Source of the DNA: Streptosporangium brasiliense
Lineage (GTDB): Bacteria > Actinomycetota > Actinomycetes > Streptosporangiales > Streptosporangiaceae
Assembly: GCF_030811595.1 (NCBI RefSeq)
Contig: NZ_JAUSRB010000002.1
Location: 930,001-994,000 of the forward strand
DNA length: 64,000 nt
Reading direction: 5' to 3'
In this document: one piece after another, positions 43,694 to 52,858 of the stretch
Layout: every line of letters starts with the position of its first letter
How positions within the stretch are numbered: the first letter of the stretch is position 1
The notes under the pieces: model-generated
Database searches by the model: none
What the model was told of the DNA's origin: nothing
The model's input: only the letters and a program-made list of their open reading frames with translations
Translations under genes and position numbers: made by a program

Positions 43694-46600
43694 CTACCGT
43701 CCGGGCTCCGGGCACCGGTCCCCGAGTGCGGCAGCGGCCGCGGCGCGGGCCCGGGCCGCCCTGCGGGCCCAGTGCGAGGAGCCGGCCTGCTCGGCGACGC
43801 GCTCCGCCGTCGCGTAGTGGGCCGACCCGTCCCGGCCGAGCGACTCGGCGAGATCTCCCAGAACGTGCGCGACGGGCCCGATGGTGACCGACCCGGAGGA
43901 GAGACCGGCCAGCTCGCCGTCCCACGGCAGGAGCTCCCGGTAGCACCGCTCGCTCACCTCGCGGTCGCCCAGGGCGACCGCGTTCTCCGCGCGCAGCGCC
44001 ATCCGTATCAGCCAGTAGTAGTCCTTCCGCGCCGCCCAGCCGGGCTCCCAGAACGTCCGGGCCTCCTCGTGCCTGCCCTCGGCGATCAGAGCCCGGACCA
44101 GCAGTTCGGAGACGTCATCCGGGATGAACCCGTACATGGCCATCATCTCCGGGATGTCCTGCGGCAGGCCGCCCACCAGCCGGGACAGGAACCGGCCCAC
44201 CATGCCGATGCCGGTGGCGTTGGCGCCCCCGGTGGCGGCCATCCGCTCGGCCACCGTCGAATAGGAGCGCTCCGCCCGCTCGAACTCGCCCCTGATCAGC
44301 AGGACCAGCGTGTCCAGCATCGACAGCACGCTCAGTGCCAGGCCGAGCTGACCACTGGTGGAGTACTCCAGGGCCCGGTCCGCGTGATGGCGCGCGGCGG
44401 GGAGGTCGTTGCGGCCGAGGCTCACCATGTAGAGGGCGTGGTGGCCCTGCATCCGGTAGCCGGGCAGCCCGGCACGCTCGCCCAGTTCCACCAGCTCCCG
44501 GCCCACCGCCTCCAGCTCGTCACGCCGGTGCGGCGTCAGCAGGACGAAGTAGCGGGCGTTGAGCGCGAGGCAGACCAGTTCGGTACGGCCCAGCCTCCGG
44601 GCCAGCCGCAGCGCCTCGGCGCTGGACGACTCGCACACCTCGTCGTCGTGCCCCTCCAGCTCGAAGGTGAGCGTGGCCAGCAACCGGCAACGGGCCTCGT
44701 CGCCGTCCTCGCCCGCCGTGTCCCCCGCCAGCGCCTCCCGGACCGCCGCGACGAACGCCTCGTCGATCCGGCGGTCCGGCTGGATCGACCAGGTCACCGG
44801 GGCCTCGTAGGCGGTCAGCGCGCGGATGAGCCCCGTCCCGAGCCGCCGCGCCACCGCGATCGCCCGCTCCCGGTTCTCCCTGGCGGCCATCACGTTGCCC
44901 TCGTGAGCCTGCACGCCCACCAGTCGGCAGAGCAGGTCGAACCGGCGGTGGTCGTCGTCCACGAGATCGAGCGCTCCCTGATAGAGGCCCGCTGCCTCCC
45001 GGTAGGCGTGCAGGGCCGCCGCCCGCTCCGCCGCCGCCACCGCGTACGGCACCGCCCGTCCCGCGGTGCTCGTGGTGGCCGCCGCGAGCGCGTGGTGTCC
45101 CAGGGCTGAGACGTCCCCGGGTCTGAGGCGCTCCAGCGCGCCGAGGACCCGGCCGTGCAGCCGGGTACGGCGGATGCCGGGAGTGTCCTCGTAGAGGGTC
45201 TCCCGCACGAGCACGTGGGCGAAGCGGACCCGGCCCGGCGCGGGCTCGGTCAGCAGCCCGGTCAGCACGCCCGCCTCCAGTCCGTCCAGCACCGCGTCCT
45301 CGTCGGCGCCGTCCATCGCGAGCAGCACGTCCACGTCGACGTCCCGGCCGACGATCGCCGCGTCCCTCAACATGGTCTGGGCCGTGGCGGGCAGCCGGGC
45401 GATCCTGCGCCGGATCAGGTCGCGCACGCCGGGCGGCAGCGCCCGGGCCGCCGGGGTCCCGTCGGTGGCGATCAGCCGCGCGGTCTCGCACACGAAGAGC
45501 GGGTTGCCGCCGGTCCGCTCCGCCACGGTGCGCGCGGTCACCGGGTCGACCTCCCGCCCCGAGCGCTCCCGCAGCAGCTGGGCCACCCCGTCGTCGCTGA
45601 GCCCGTGCAGGTCGAGGCGGTGGGTGTGCCGCCCGGTGAGGGCCGCCCAGGTCGCGCCGAGATGGTCGGCGGCCTCGGCGGGACGGTAGGTGGCAACGAT
45701 CATGATCTCCGCCGCCGCGAGCCGTACCGCCAGATGGCGTAGCAACCGCAGCGTCTCCTCGTCGGCGCGGTGCACGTCCTCCAGCACGACCAGCAGGCGC
45801 GTATCGGCCCCGGCGACCTGCGCCAGGTAGTCCTCCACCGCTCTGGCCAGCAGGAACCGCCCGGTGGCCGGGGTGTCGTCGGCCAGCAGGGGCGCCAGCC
45901 GTACCGCCACGTCATCGGCCGGCGGCCGCTCGGCGGCCAGCCCGCGCAGGACCTCGCTCCACGCCCACGCGGGCGGCGCGCCGCCGTCCGTCTCCGGGCA
46001 CCGGCCCGCGGCGGTCAGCCATCCCTGGCCCGCCAGGCTCTCCGCGAACGCCCCGGCCAGCGTGCTCTTGCCGGCTCCCGCGTCCCCGCCCAGCCACACC
46101 GTGCGCAGCCCCGCCGCCCCGGCGACGGCGTGGAGCGCGGCCAGCTCCGCCGTACGGCCGATCAGCCCGCCCTCCTCGGACGTCGTCCAGGTCAGGACCC
46201 GCCCGTCGCCCTTCTCGGGGCGCCGCGGCACGGCCCGCGCCGGCCCTTGACGTACGGCCGGCGTCGGCCCAGGCGCCGTGGTCTGCCCGGTGATCCCCCC
46301 GGGCACCGGAGTCGCGGCCCGCCCGGGGACTCGGGCGGCGGCCGGGGGACCGGAGATCACCGGTGCTTCCCGGACCGGGGAGCCGGAGACCACCGGCGCT
46401 TCCCGGCGCAGGGAGTCGGAGACCACCGGCGCTTCCCGGACCGGGGAGCCGGAGACCACCGGCGCTTCCCGGCGCAGGGAGCCCGCGTGGGCCAGGATGT
46501 CCGCCTCCAACCCGCGCAGCGCCGGCCCGGGGTCCACCCCGAGCTCACCGGCCAGGGTCTCGCGGGCCTTCCTGATCGCGGCCAGCGCGTCCGCCTGCCG

Positions 46601-47224
46601 CCCGGCCCGGTAGTAAGCCAGGGCGAGCAGACGCACGGCGTTCTCCCTGAGCGGGTGCGCGCGGACGTGCTGCTCAAGCTCGATCTCCGCGTTGCGTCCG
46701 AGCACCAGCCGGGCCTCCGCCCGGCACTCCACGGCGACCAGCCGCAGCTCCTCCAGGCGCGCCGTCTCCGGCTCCGCCCACTCGTCGTCGGCGAACTCCG
46801 CGTAGGCCGGGCCCTGCCACAGCGCGAGCGCCCGGTCGGCCAGGTCGAGCGCCCGCGTCCCGTCGCCCGAGGCGAGCGCCGCCGTGGCGGAGTCGACCAG
46901 ACCGGGGAACACCCAGGCGTCCACCTTTCCGGGCTCCAGCCGGAGGCGGTAGCCCGGAGCGGCGCTGACCAGCACGGTGGCGGGCGTCCGGGGCGGCCGG
47001 TCGGGTTCGAGCGCCCGCCGCAGGTTGGACACGTACACCTGGAGGGCGGCCAGCGCCTTGGGCGGGGGCTGCCCCCGCCACAGGTCATCGATGAAACGAT
47101 CGGTGGAGACCACATGTCCGCCCGCGGCGACCAGCCTGGCCACCACGGCCCGCTGCCGGGAGGTGCCCAGATCCACCGCACGACCGTTGATCTCCGCCTG
47201 GAGCGGACCGAGAACACGCAACAT
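43694..47224 (-). CDS. AfsR/SARP-family regulator with ATPase and TPR domains
   Basis: 1176 residues from ATG 47224 (MLRVLGPLQAEINGRAVDL). Order: OmpR-type winged helix (1-90), bacterial transcriptional activation domain (about 93-240), a repeat linker (248-291), STAND/AAA ATPase (Walker A GGDAGAGKST, Lys386; LVVLEDVHRADEETL), and a long TPR-like C-terminus. Such proteins activate secondary-metabolite or developmental genes after nucleotide binding. The linker has four 11-residue repeats. No biosynthetic cluster is visible here. Divergent from a small gene at 47280. Confidence 0.88.
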   Translation of the reverse strand: MLRVLGPLQAEINGRAVDLGTSRQRAVVARLVAAGGHVVSTDRFIDDLWRGQPPPKALAALQVYVSNLRRALEPDRPPRTPATVLVSAAPGYRLRLEPGKVDAWVFPGLVDSATAALASGDGTRALDLADRALALWQGPAYAEFADDEWAEPETARLEELRLVAVECRAEARLVLGRNAEIELEQHVRAHPLRENAVRLLALAYYRAGRQADALAAIRKARETLAGELGVDPGPALRGLEADILAHAGSLRREAPVVSGSPVREAPVVSDSLRREAPVVSGSPVREAPVISGPPAAARVPGRAATPVPGGITGQTTAPGPTPAVRQGPARAVPRRPEKGDGRVLTWTTSEEGGLIGRTAELAALHAVAGAAGLRTVWLGGDAGAGKSTLAGAFAESLAGQGWLTAAGRCPETDGGAPPAWAWSEVLRGLAAERPPADDVAVRLAPLLADDTPATGRFLLARAVEDYLAQVAGADTRLLVVLEDVHRADEETLRLLRHLAVRLAAAEIMIVATYRPAEAADHLGATWAALTGRHTHRLDLHGLSDDGVAQLLRERSGREVDPVTARTVAERTGGNPLFVCETARLIATDGTPAARALPPGVRDLIRRRIARLPATAQTMLRDAAIVGRDVDVDVLLAMDGADEDAVLDGLEAGVLTGLLTEPAPGRVRFAHVLVRETLYEDTPGIRRTRLHGRVLGALERLRPGDVSALGHHALAAATTSTAGRAVPYAVAAAERAAALHAYREAAGLYQGALDLVDDDHRRFDLLCRLVGVQAHEGNVMAARENRERAIAVARRLGTGLIRALTAYEAPVTWSIQPDRRIDEAFVAAVREALAGDTAGEDGDEARCRLLATLTFELEGHDDEVCESSSAEALRLARRLGRTELVCLALNARYFVLLTPHRRDELEAVGRELVELGERAGLPGYRMQGHHALYMVSLGRNDLPAARHHADRALEYSTSGQLGLALSVLSMLDTLVLLIRGEFERAERSYSTVAERMAATGGANATGIGMVGRFLSRLVGGLPQDIPEMMAMYGFIPDDVSELLVRALIAEGRHEEARTFWEPGWAARKDYYWLIRMALRAENAVALGDREVSERCYRELLPWDGELAGLSSGSVTIGPVAHVLGDLAESLGRDGSAHYATAERVAEQAGSSHWARRAARARAAAAAALGDRCPEPGR
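46352..46483. repeat. 33-bp tandem repeat, four copies, in the SARP linker
   Basis: Units 46352-46384, 46385-46417, 46418-46450 and 46451-46483; units 1/3 and 2/4 are most alike, so a 66-bp block has been doubled. They encode SLRREAPVVSG / SPVREAPVVSD-type undecapeptides. Confidence 0.92.
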
Positions 47225-47279
47225 AACAGGGGCAGAGTATGCGTCCCTGATCGCCATTTGATTGACATCGAGGAGCACA

Positions 47280-47591
47280 ATGCTGCAGGACCGGCGCAAG
47301 GAGACGATCCGGGCGCTCGACGAGAGTGACCGGCCCCACTGGTACTGGCACGGGGTGGACGACGACGGCCATGTGTGGCTGTTCGAGACCGTCATAGACG
47401 ACGGCGGGGAGTATTGGCCCGTCAGGCATGCCGAGCTGGGATCGGACGGCCTCGCCCGCCGGTATTCGTGGAGTCACATCGAGGACGAGCACGGCTTCCT
47501 GGCCGAAGGCCCGATCTATCCGGACGACTTCGGCCTGAACCAGCTGACGGCGGAGGAGTTCACCACGCTGTGGAACGCGCTCAGCCGGTGA
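47280..47591 (+). CDS. Hypothetical acidic protein
   Basis: 103 residues: MLQDRRKETIRALDESDRPH, then WYWHGVDDDGHVWLFETVID. Acidic, rich in Trp and Tyr, soluble. Not recognised. ATG with GAGGAG 4 bases upstream. Divergent from the SARP regulator, with 55 bases between starts, so possibly controlled by it. Confidence 0.65.
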   Translation: MLQDRRKETIRALDESDRPHWYWHGVDDDGHVWLFETVIDDGGEYWPVRHAELGSDGLARRYSWSHIEDEHGFLAEGPIYPDDFGLNQLTAEEFTTLWNALSR

Positions 47592-47635
47592 GGGCGCTGC
47601 CTTGCAGCCGGTGCGGGCCGCCCCGGCGGAGCGGG

Positions 47636-48442
47636 TCAGGACACCATGGACGGCGTGGCGGCCCATGTGTCGCAGGCGGCCGGGGAGACCGCGCGGTAGC
47701 CGCGATCGAACCAGCGGACCCGGTTGGCGCCGGTGCCGTGGGTGCGGTAGTCGCCGATGTCACCGCTGGCGCGGAGCGCGCCGGACAGCGCCTCCCAGTC
47801 CTGCTCGGTACGTGGCAGAGACCGCCGCACGCTGCCCAGGAACACGCCGGACAGGCAGTCCGCCTGGAGCTCGTAACGGCGGCCGAGCTCGGCCCGGTGG
47901 GCCCGGTCGGAGCGGGCGCGGGCCTCGTAGTCGTCCCTGATGCCGGTGAGGCTCTGCAGGTGGTGGCCGTATTCATGGGCCGCCACCTTGAGGGGATACA
48001 GATCGGTCCGGCCCTCGATCCAGCTACCGGTGAGCGGGAACACCAGCGTGGCCCGTTCCGTGCAGTAGAAGGCCGCCGCGTTGGCGGGCCAGCGCACTCC
48101 GCACACGCGCTGGGCGGGTTCTTCGTAGAAGCGGACCGTGGGCTCGCGGAACCTCAGCCCGGCGCGGGCGAGGTGAGCGGACCACAATCCGTTCAGGCAT
48201 TTCATGGACGCCGTCAGATACTCGCGCGTCCGAGGCATGCCTCCGTCGATGAGCGGCGGCTCCGGGCACGATGCGGCCGCCAGCCTGCCGATCTTCAGCA
48301 ACGGGTTCTTGGGCGGAGCGGCCTGCGCCACTCCGGACGGCAGGACGGCAAGGCACACGGCCACCAGGAGGGCCCATCGCGTGAGGACAGCCAGACTCCG
48401 GAGAGATCGCCGGGGGCCGGCGCCGGACAGGAAGGAGCGCAT
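47636..48442 (-). CDS. Secreted neutral zinc metallopeptidase (YpfJ/Zn_peptidase type)
   Basis: 268 residues. Signal peptide to about residue 41 (LPSGVAQAA). Metal motif AAHEYGHHLQS (HEYGH 156-160) and downstream ELQADCLSGVF, the pair typical of putative neutral zinc metallopeptidases. Substrate unknown; four cysteines may form disulfides outside the cell. Confidence 0.85.
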   Translation of the reverse strand: MRSFLSGAGPRRSLRSLAVLTRWALLVAVCLAVLPSGVAQAAPPKNPLLKIGRLAAASCPEPPLIDGGMPRTREYLTASMKCLNGLWSAHLARAGLRFREPTVRFYEEPAQRVCGVRWPANAAAFYCTERATLVFPLTGSWIEGRTDLYPLKVAAHEYGHHLQSLTGIRDDYEARARSDRAHRAELGRRYELQADCLSGVFLGSVRRSLPRTEQDWEALSGALRASGDIGDYRTHGTGANRVRWFDRGYRAVSPAACDTWAATPSMVS

Positions 48443-48478
48443 GATCGGACAGCTTAGGACTTCTGGCGCGCCGGGCTG

Positions 48479-48575
48479 AGACCGCTGGCGCGTCCGGCGG
48501 GACCACTGGCGCGTCCGGCGGGACCACTGGCGCGTCCGGCGGGTGGGGTCAACCGGCGGGTGGGGTCAACCGGCG
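48479..48575. repeat. Two adjoining tandem repeats
   Basis: Three 21-bp units ending GCGCGTCCGGCG (48479-48499, 48500-48520, 48521-48541), then two exact 17-bp units GGTGGGGTCAACCGGCG (48542-48558, 48559-48575). The last unit includes the stop codon of the gene at 48566. Confidence 0.88.
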
Positions 48576-49477
48576 AGGAGCGCCACGGCGTCTGGAGTGA
48601 GGCGGCCGAAGGACCCGTCGGGGCGCACGAGGTTGCGGCAGCCATCAAGCTCGGCATATGCCTCTCTGAAGCCGGTGTCCAGCACCGCGAACCGGGTGTG
48701 GTCGCTCGGGCAGTCGGTGGCCGGCGCGCTGTCCAGAGCGGTGAGCAGGGTGCGCAGGCTGCGGCCCTTGAGGATGCGCATGGATTCGAACCTTCCCTCG
48801 ATCGTGCCTCTGGCCTTGTCCACGGTGCGGTAGACGCACACGCGTAGTCCCTTCGGCGCGGGATTCCACATCTGCCGCGCCTGCCGCGGTTGAGGCGGCT
48901 CCGTCCGTAGCCGGGAGACGGTGAGGATCACGTCCATGTACTTGTCGCCGCAGCCGGCCCGGAAGGCCTTTTCGCTCTCGATCCTCCGGACGGATATCGC
49001 TTTCTCGACCCGGTACGGCAGGCGGCGGATGGCGTCGAGGGCGGAACGGAACGGCTTCCGACACACAGTGGTCGGCAGGTCCGGCAGCACCGCCCTGCCC
49101 GACGCGTCCACCACGACGAAATAGTCGACCAGAATCAGCTCCATGGTGCAGTCCTGGCCGAATATCGATCTCTCGGACGGGCGGCGCAGCTCGGCCGTCA
49201 GCTCGTCGGCCGCCGGACCATCGGCATGTTCCTCGATCACGACCGCCCAGCGGCCCTTGCCGGGCAGGTAGCGGGACTCCCAGCGGCAGCGGATGACCTG
49301 GACCGGCACAAAGTCATCGGGAAGCGTCTGGCGTGGCAGGGACCGGTCCGGTTCGGGGCCCTTCGGGCAGGAAGCGCCGGCGACATGATCCAGACGTGTG
49401 GTCCGGTCCTCCGCGAGGTCGCATCCGGTGAGAACCATCACGGCGATCATGACGAGAGCCACGCGGACAAGGTTCAC
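48566..49477 (-). CDS. Putative lipoprotein, function unknown
   Basis: 303 residues. The N-terminal MNLVRVALVMIAVMVLTGCD is a lipoprotein signal with lipobox LTGC. The mature part has several cysteines and no recognised family. Followed by the zinc-peptidase gene on the same strand, after 123 bases that include tandem repeats. Confidence 0.7.
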   Translation of the reverse strand: MNLVRVALVMIAVMVLTGCDLAEDRTTRLDHVAGASCPKGPEPDRSLPRQTLPDDFVPVQVIRCRWESRYLPGKGRWAVVIEEHADGPAADELTAELRRPSERSIFGQDCTMELILVDYFVVVDASGRAVLPDLPTTVCRKPFRSALDAIRRLPYRVEKAISVRRIESEKAFRAGCGDKYMDVILTVSRLRTEPPQPRQARQMWNPAPKGLRVCVYRTVDKARGTIEGRFESMRILKGRSLRTLLTALDSAPATDCPSDHTRFAVLDTGFREAYAELDGCRNLVRPDGSFGRLTPDAVALLAG

Positions 49478-49678
49478 CTATGGACCCTATTCGGGATGTG
49501 TCGTCCGTGCTCTCTGATCCGCCGAGAAATACGATCAAGGACGAGACGCGCCCTGAGCACGTGTGATGGGATCCCTGCTGCCTGGAACGGTGATGGAGGC
49601 GGCCCCGCCGAGGAAGCTTCACGGACCGAAGGATGTCTATCCTGTGACACGTGACATAGGCCGACGTCGGATGGTGCC

Positions 49679-50170
49679 GTGCAGAACGCTCCCGCTGCTC
49701 CCATGGAAGCACCGCTGGAAGCACCGCCCATCAGGCGGTCTTTCTGGCGCGGCGCGAAGGGAGGCTGTCTGGCGGTGGCGCTCCTGCCGGTGATCGGGCT
49801 GTTCCTTCTCGTCAAGGTCCCCATGTGGGCCAACGACGCGAAGCTCGACAGTTTGATCGGAAGGTTCGAGAGCTACCCCTTACCACCGAAGACGTATTGG
49901 GCGGACAAGGGCGCGGAGGGCTCCATCGCACTGCGCGGCAACGGCAACCACTGCGACTACCGCGCCCGGTTCATGCTGAGTACGGAGTTGTCCGTCGACG
50001 AGCTCACGGACTACTACGACCAGGCGGACATCGCGGGTGTCGAGACCGGCCGGCCGAACGTCACGGTGTGGACCCGGCAGCCGTCGAAGCGCGCGGCCTA
50101 CAGCAGCCGGACGGTGATCGTGGAACTGAACGACGGCACCGGCGCGGGCTTGGACCTCCGCTGCCACTGA
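49679..50170 (+). CDS. Single-pass membrane protein, function unknown
   Basis: 163 residues if started at the GTG. One transmembrane helix (LAVALLPVIGLFLLVKVPMW, about 30-50), a short cytoplasmic N-terminus and an exported domain of ~110 residues with two cysteines (NHCDYR, LRCH). The start is uncertain: ATG at 49703 (MEAPLEAPP) is equally possible, and neither has a strong ribosome site. Confidence 0.6.
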   Translation: MQNAPAAPMEAPLEAPPIRRSFWRGAKGGCLAVALLPVIGLFLLVKVPMWANDAKLDSLIGRFESYPLPPKTYWADKGAEGSIALRGNGNHCDYRARFMLSTELSVDELTDYYDQADIAGVETGRPNVTVWTRQPSKRAAYSSRTVIVELNDGTGAGLDLRCH

Positions 50171-50370
50171 CCTGCTCGGGCTGTCCGACCGGGTTGAGCC
50201 GGCCCTGTCTCGCCCGCACCACTCCACCGCATGTGCGGATGACTCGCGGGGAGCTCTCCCGACCCGGTCGGGCAGAGGACGGCACCCGGCCCAGCGCCCT
50301 CCTCCCACGCCTTCCAGGCCCTCCTTCCACGTCTTTCCACGCCGCGGACGTGGCGGTCGGCCACAGGCGG

Positions 50371-50420
50371 ACGCCGAGCGGTCATCCCCTGGGAGACGCC
50401 GAGCGGTCATCCCCTGGGAG
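50371..50420. repeat. 25-bp tandem repeat, two exact copies plus two decayed
   Basis: ACGCCGAGCGGTCATCCCCT followed by GGGAG at 50371-50395 and 50396-50420; weaker copies follow to about 50460. It covers the last codons and stop of the gene at 50407. Confidence 0.85.
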
Positions 50421-51309
50421 CTGAGTGGTCATCGCCTGGGAACTGGGCGATCACCCCCTGAAGGGTGCGACGGCGTAGCAGGAGTCCGACGGCGGCAGCG
50501 AGGGTGATGAGGAGACCGGTCGACACGAGCGCTCGCCCGTCGGGGCCGGACTCACCGCCGCCTCCGGTCGCGGCTCCCCCTGTCGGCGTCTTGAACATCC
50601 TGCCGTTTTCCTCCCCTTGGACCGGCTCCGGGCTCGAAGTCACCGGTACGGAATCGGATGACTGATCATCCGCGGTCGCCGTGACGGCATGGGTCGCCTG
50701 TGGGTCCGGGGTCACCTGTACGTCATCGGTTGGCCGGCCGTCCGCGGAAGCGACGGTGAGGGGGTAGGTCGTCAGGGCCGCGCTGTTCTGCACCTCGCAC
50801 TGGATCGACGGCCCCTTGGGCCCGGTCCCGAAGTTGATGGCGGCAGGCTTCACCGTCGCGGTGCCCGCGTCGGAGGATTCGGTCCTCAGCGGGACCACGG
50901 CCGTCGGCAGGGGAACGATCCGGCCCACGCCGAGGGTGGCGAGCTCGCCCACTCCGGTGGCGGAGGTCAACCCGGCGAGCCCGCTGATGGACGCGTACGC
51001 GTACAGCTTGGTGCCGTCGGCCAGTCCCGCGGTGGGCGCCCTCAGCGCGGTGGTGTCGTCGACGTAGGTTCCGCGCCAGCCGATGGTCATCGGCTGGCCC
51101 GTCGTAGCGTCGGCCGGCACCGTCAGCTCGACCTTGACCTTGATGTCTTGTTTCTCGGCCACGCCGGTTGTGGTGCATCGGTAATCGACGATGTCGGTGC
51201 CGACGACCGCGCTCTGCCGCAGCTCGGAGACGACGGCATGCACCGGTTGGCAGAACAGGATCAGGCCGCCGACCAGGGCGGCGCCCGAGAGAATCAAGGG
51301 GATGCGCAA
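50407..51309 (-). CDS. Secreted protein with C-terminal membrane anchor
   Basis: 300 residues. TTG start, chosen because AGGAG lies 5 bases upstream and a signal peptide follows (RIPLILSGAALVGGLILFCQ, then PVHA). A beta-rich exported domain (about 28-190) has a cysteine pair (YRCTTTG, IQCEVQN). Then come a Ser/Thr/Gly/Asp-rich stalk and a C-terminal LVSTG + hydrophobic helix + RRRTL. The end resembles a sortase class E signal (LAxTG) but does not match it exactly. Probably cell-surface. Confidence 0.75.
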   Translation of the reverse strand: MRIPLILSGAALVGGLILFCQPVHAVVSELRQSAVVGTDIVDYRCTTTGVAEKQDIKVKVELTVPADATTGQPMTIGWRGTYVDDTTALRAPTAGLADGTKLYAYASISGLAGLTSATGVGELATLGVGRIVPLPTAVVPLRTESSDAGTATVKPAAINFGTGPKGPSIQCEVQNSAALTTYPLTVASADGRPTDDVQVTPDPQATHAVTATADDQSSDSVPVTSSPEPVQGEENGRMFKTPTGGAATGGGGESGPDGRALVSTGLLITLAAAVGLLLRRRTLQGVIAQFPGDDHSAPRG

Positions 51310-51810
51310 AACGACTCCTGTTGCGACAGACGGGGCACAGGAGAGACGGGGCGTAAAGGCGTCCGGTTGACACCATTGAGCCATTTCTGTCCCGCTGGCG
51401 CCGAATGAAGCGTTCCGGGATTCACGGAGACCGGTGTGCGCCACTCCGACGTGGGACGGCCCCGGAAGATTCGAGCCCCTGCCGTCCTGCCCGCAAAGCC
51501 GTACGCTGATCTTTCCCGTCCCGCCTGGGGCGCACCTGAACAGGCGATCGGGACGCGCCCGTAGCCCTTGTACCGAACGGCGCGATGGCCGTCCGACGGG
51601 TACGGATCGAATCCGCCCAGGCGTAGACGCTGGAGTTGAAGCCACCTGGCTGCGGAATCGTCCAGTCCAGACCCGACAGCCGTCACAGCTCCGCCTCCCT
51701 GACTGATGTCACATTCCGCCACGCGGAGGGTATGTGCGGAGAGTAATTGATCAATGACTGTCAGTCATGACATGGTGCTTGAGTCTTGATCAACTCTCTT
51801 GGGAGGCACC
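51310..51810. other. 501-bp region without recognised gene
   Basis: Divergent region between the surface-protein gene and the ricin-type lectin gene. Frames such as 51434-51706 have no recognisable product. The right end holds TTGATCAA and the inverted repeat at 51754. Confidence 0.5.
51754..51768. promoter_or_regulatory. Inverted repeat, candidate TetR-type operator
   Basis: ATGACTG T CAGTCAT, perfect 7-bp arms around one base, 43 bases before the lectin ATG, next to TTGATCAA (51747-51754). TGACTGnCAGTCA is a common TetR-family operator shape; no TetR gene is in the neighbourhood. Confidence 0.55.
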
Positions 51811-52344
51811 ATGCTTGCTCGCCGTCTGCTAGCCGTCGCCGTCATCTCCGCTGCGGTGGGCACACTCACCACCCTGCCCGCCGTGGCCTCTGCGCACCGG
51901 CCCGCCGACCGCACCCCCCTGGTCGGGACCCCAATGTGCGTCGACGTCAGCAACAATCGCGGCAACGGCACCCTGATGTACCAATGGCAGTGCGACAGCA
52001 ACAACGCCAACCAGAAGTTCGTCATCGAGGGCGGCCTCATCAAGGTGGAGGACACCATCGGCAAGAGCCAGGTGATGTGTCTGGACTCCTCCAACGGCCG
52101 GGCCAACGGCACCCGGGTCTACCAGTGGCAGTGCCTGGGTAACGCCAACCAGCTCTGGGTCGTCCAGAGAGGCCTGATCATCCTCAGGTCCACCCTCTAC
52201 TCAGGCAACCGCCTGTGCCTGGACGCCACCAACGGCCGCGGCAACGGCACCCAGGTGTATCTGTGGCAGTGCGACCCCAGCAACACCAACCAGAAGTTCG
52301 TCATCGAAGACGGCCAGATCGTGATCAAGGACACCTTGTCCTGA
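51811..52344 (+). CDS. Secreted ricin-type beta-trefoil lectin
   Basis: 177 residues. Signal peptide ends near AVASA (about 28). The rest is one beta-trefoil of three repeats: MCVDVSNNRGNGTLMYQWQC, MCLDSSNGRANGTRVYQWQC and LCLDATNGRGNGTQVYLWQC, each followed by NQkFVIE or NQLWVVQ. It is a stand-alone carbohydrate-binding module (CBM13/RICIN) with no catalytic domain. ATG 51811 has GGGAGG 4 bases upstream. Confidence 0.9.
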   Translation: MLARRLLAVAVISAAVGTLTTLPAVASAHRPADRTPLVGTPMCVDVSNNRGNGTLMYQWQCDSNNANQKFVIEGGLIKVEDTIGKSQVMCLDSSNGRANGTRVYQWQCLGNANQLWVVQRGLIILRSTLYSGNRLCLDATNGRGNGTQVYLWQCDPSNTNQKFVIEDGQIVIKDTLS

Positions 52345-52450
52345 TCTCTGGTCACGCCCGGCACCTTCCCGATGTACCGCAGGACATCAGCGGCAGGCAG
52401 GACAGTGACCCGATTCCCCCGCGGGCCGGGGCCGAGGAACTTCCCTGCGG

Positions 52451-52515
52451 GCCGGGGCCGAGGAACGGAGTCCCGGACCGCCGATCGCCCCACCCCGTGT
52501 GATGGCCGGCCACAG
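52451..52515. repeat. Dispersed ~65-bp repeat, copy 1
   Basis: Shares GAGGAACGGAG, CCCGGACC, CCGATCGCCCC and GGCCGGCCACAG in the same order with 54008-54075. Ends in the palindromic GGCCGGCC core. Confidence 0.75.
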
Positions 52516-52581
52516 CATGGCGGTCGGCGTGTGGCACCTGTGCGGCAGCGGCGCGTCCCTGGTCCGGCGGATGCGGCTTGG

Positions 52582-52620
52582 TACGGCGGATGCTGCGTAC
52601 GGCGGATGCTGCGTACGGCG
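52582..52620. repeat. 16-bp tandem repeat, 2.4 copies
   Basis: TACGGCGGATGCTGCG at 52582-52597 and 52598-52613, then TACGGCG. The same TACGGCGGATG word recurs at about 26110 inside the ABC linker. Confidence 0.85.
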
Positions 52621-52728
52621 CGCGGCCCTGACTCCCGCCGCCGTTCGCCTGAGTCCCGCCGCCGTTCGGGACCGGCCCCAGGCCGCATGCCCGGCGGGCG
52701 GCGGGCGGCGGGCGGCGGGCGGCGGGCC

Positions 52729-52858
52729 GTCACCGAGTTCTTCGAGAAGGAGAAGGGCCGTCTCCCACTCGTCGTGCTTCAGGCACTCCAGCACGTCGGG
52801 CACGCCAACACCGAGTTCAGTTCGAGCGTCGGCGGGACAGAGCCGGGCCGCCCTCAGA
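52729..52858 (-). pseudogene. Remnant of an actinobacterial conserved hypothetical gene
   Basis: Minus-strand translation LRAARLCPADARTELGVGV then PDVLECLKHDEWETALLLLE resembles the N-terminus of a conserved actinobacterial hypothetical family. The coding pattern ends after EELGD where a GC-rich microsatellite begins. No proper start upstream; the remainder is missing. Confidence 0.45.
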
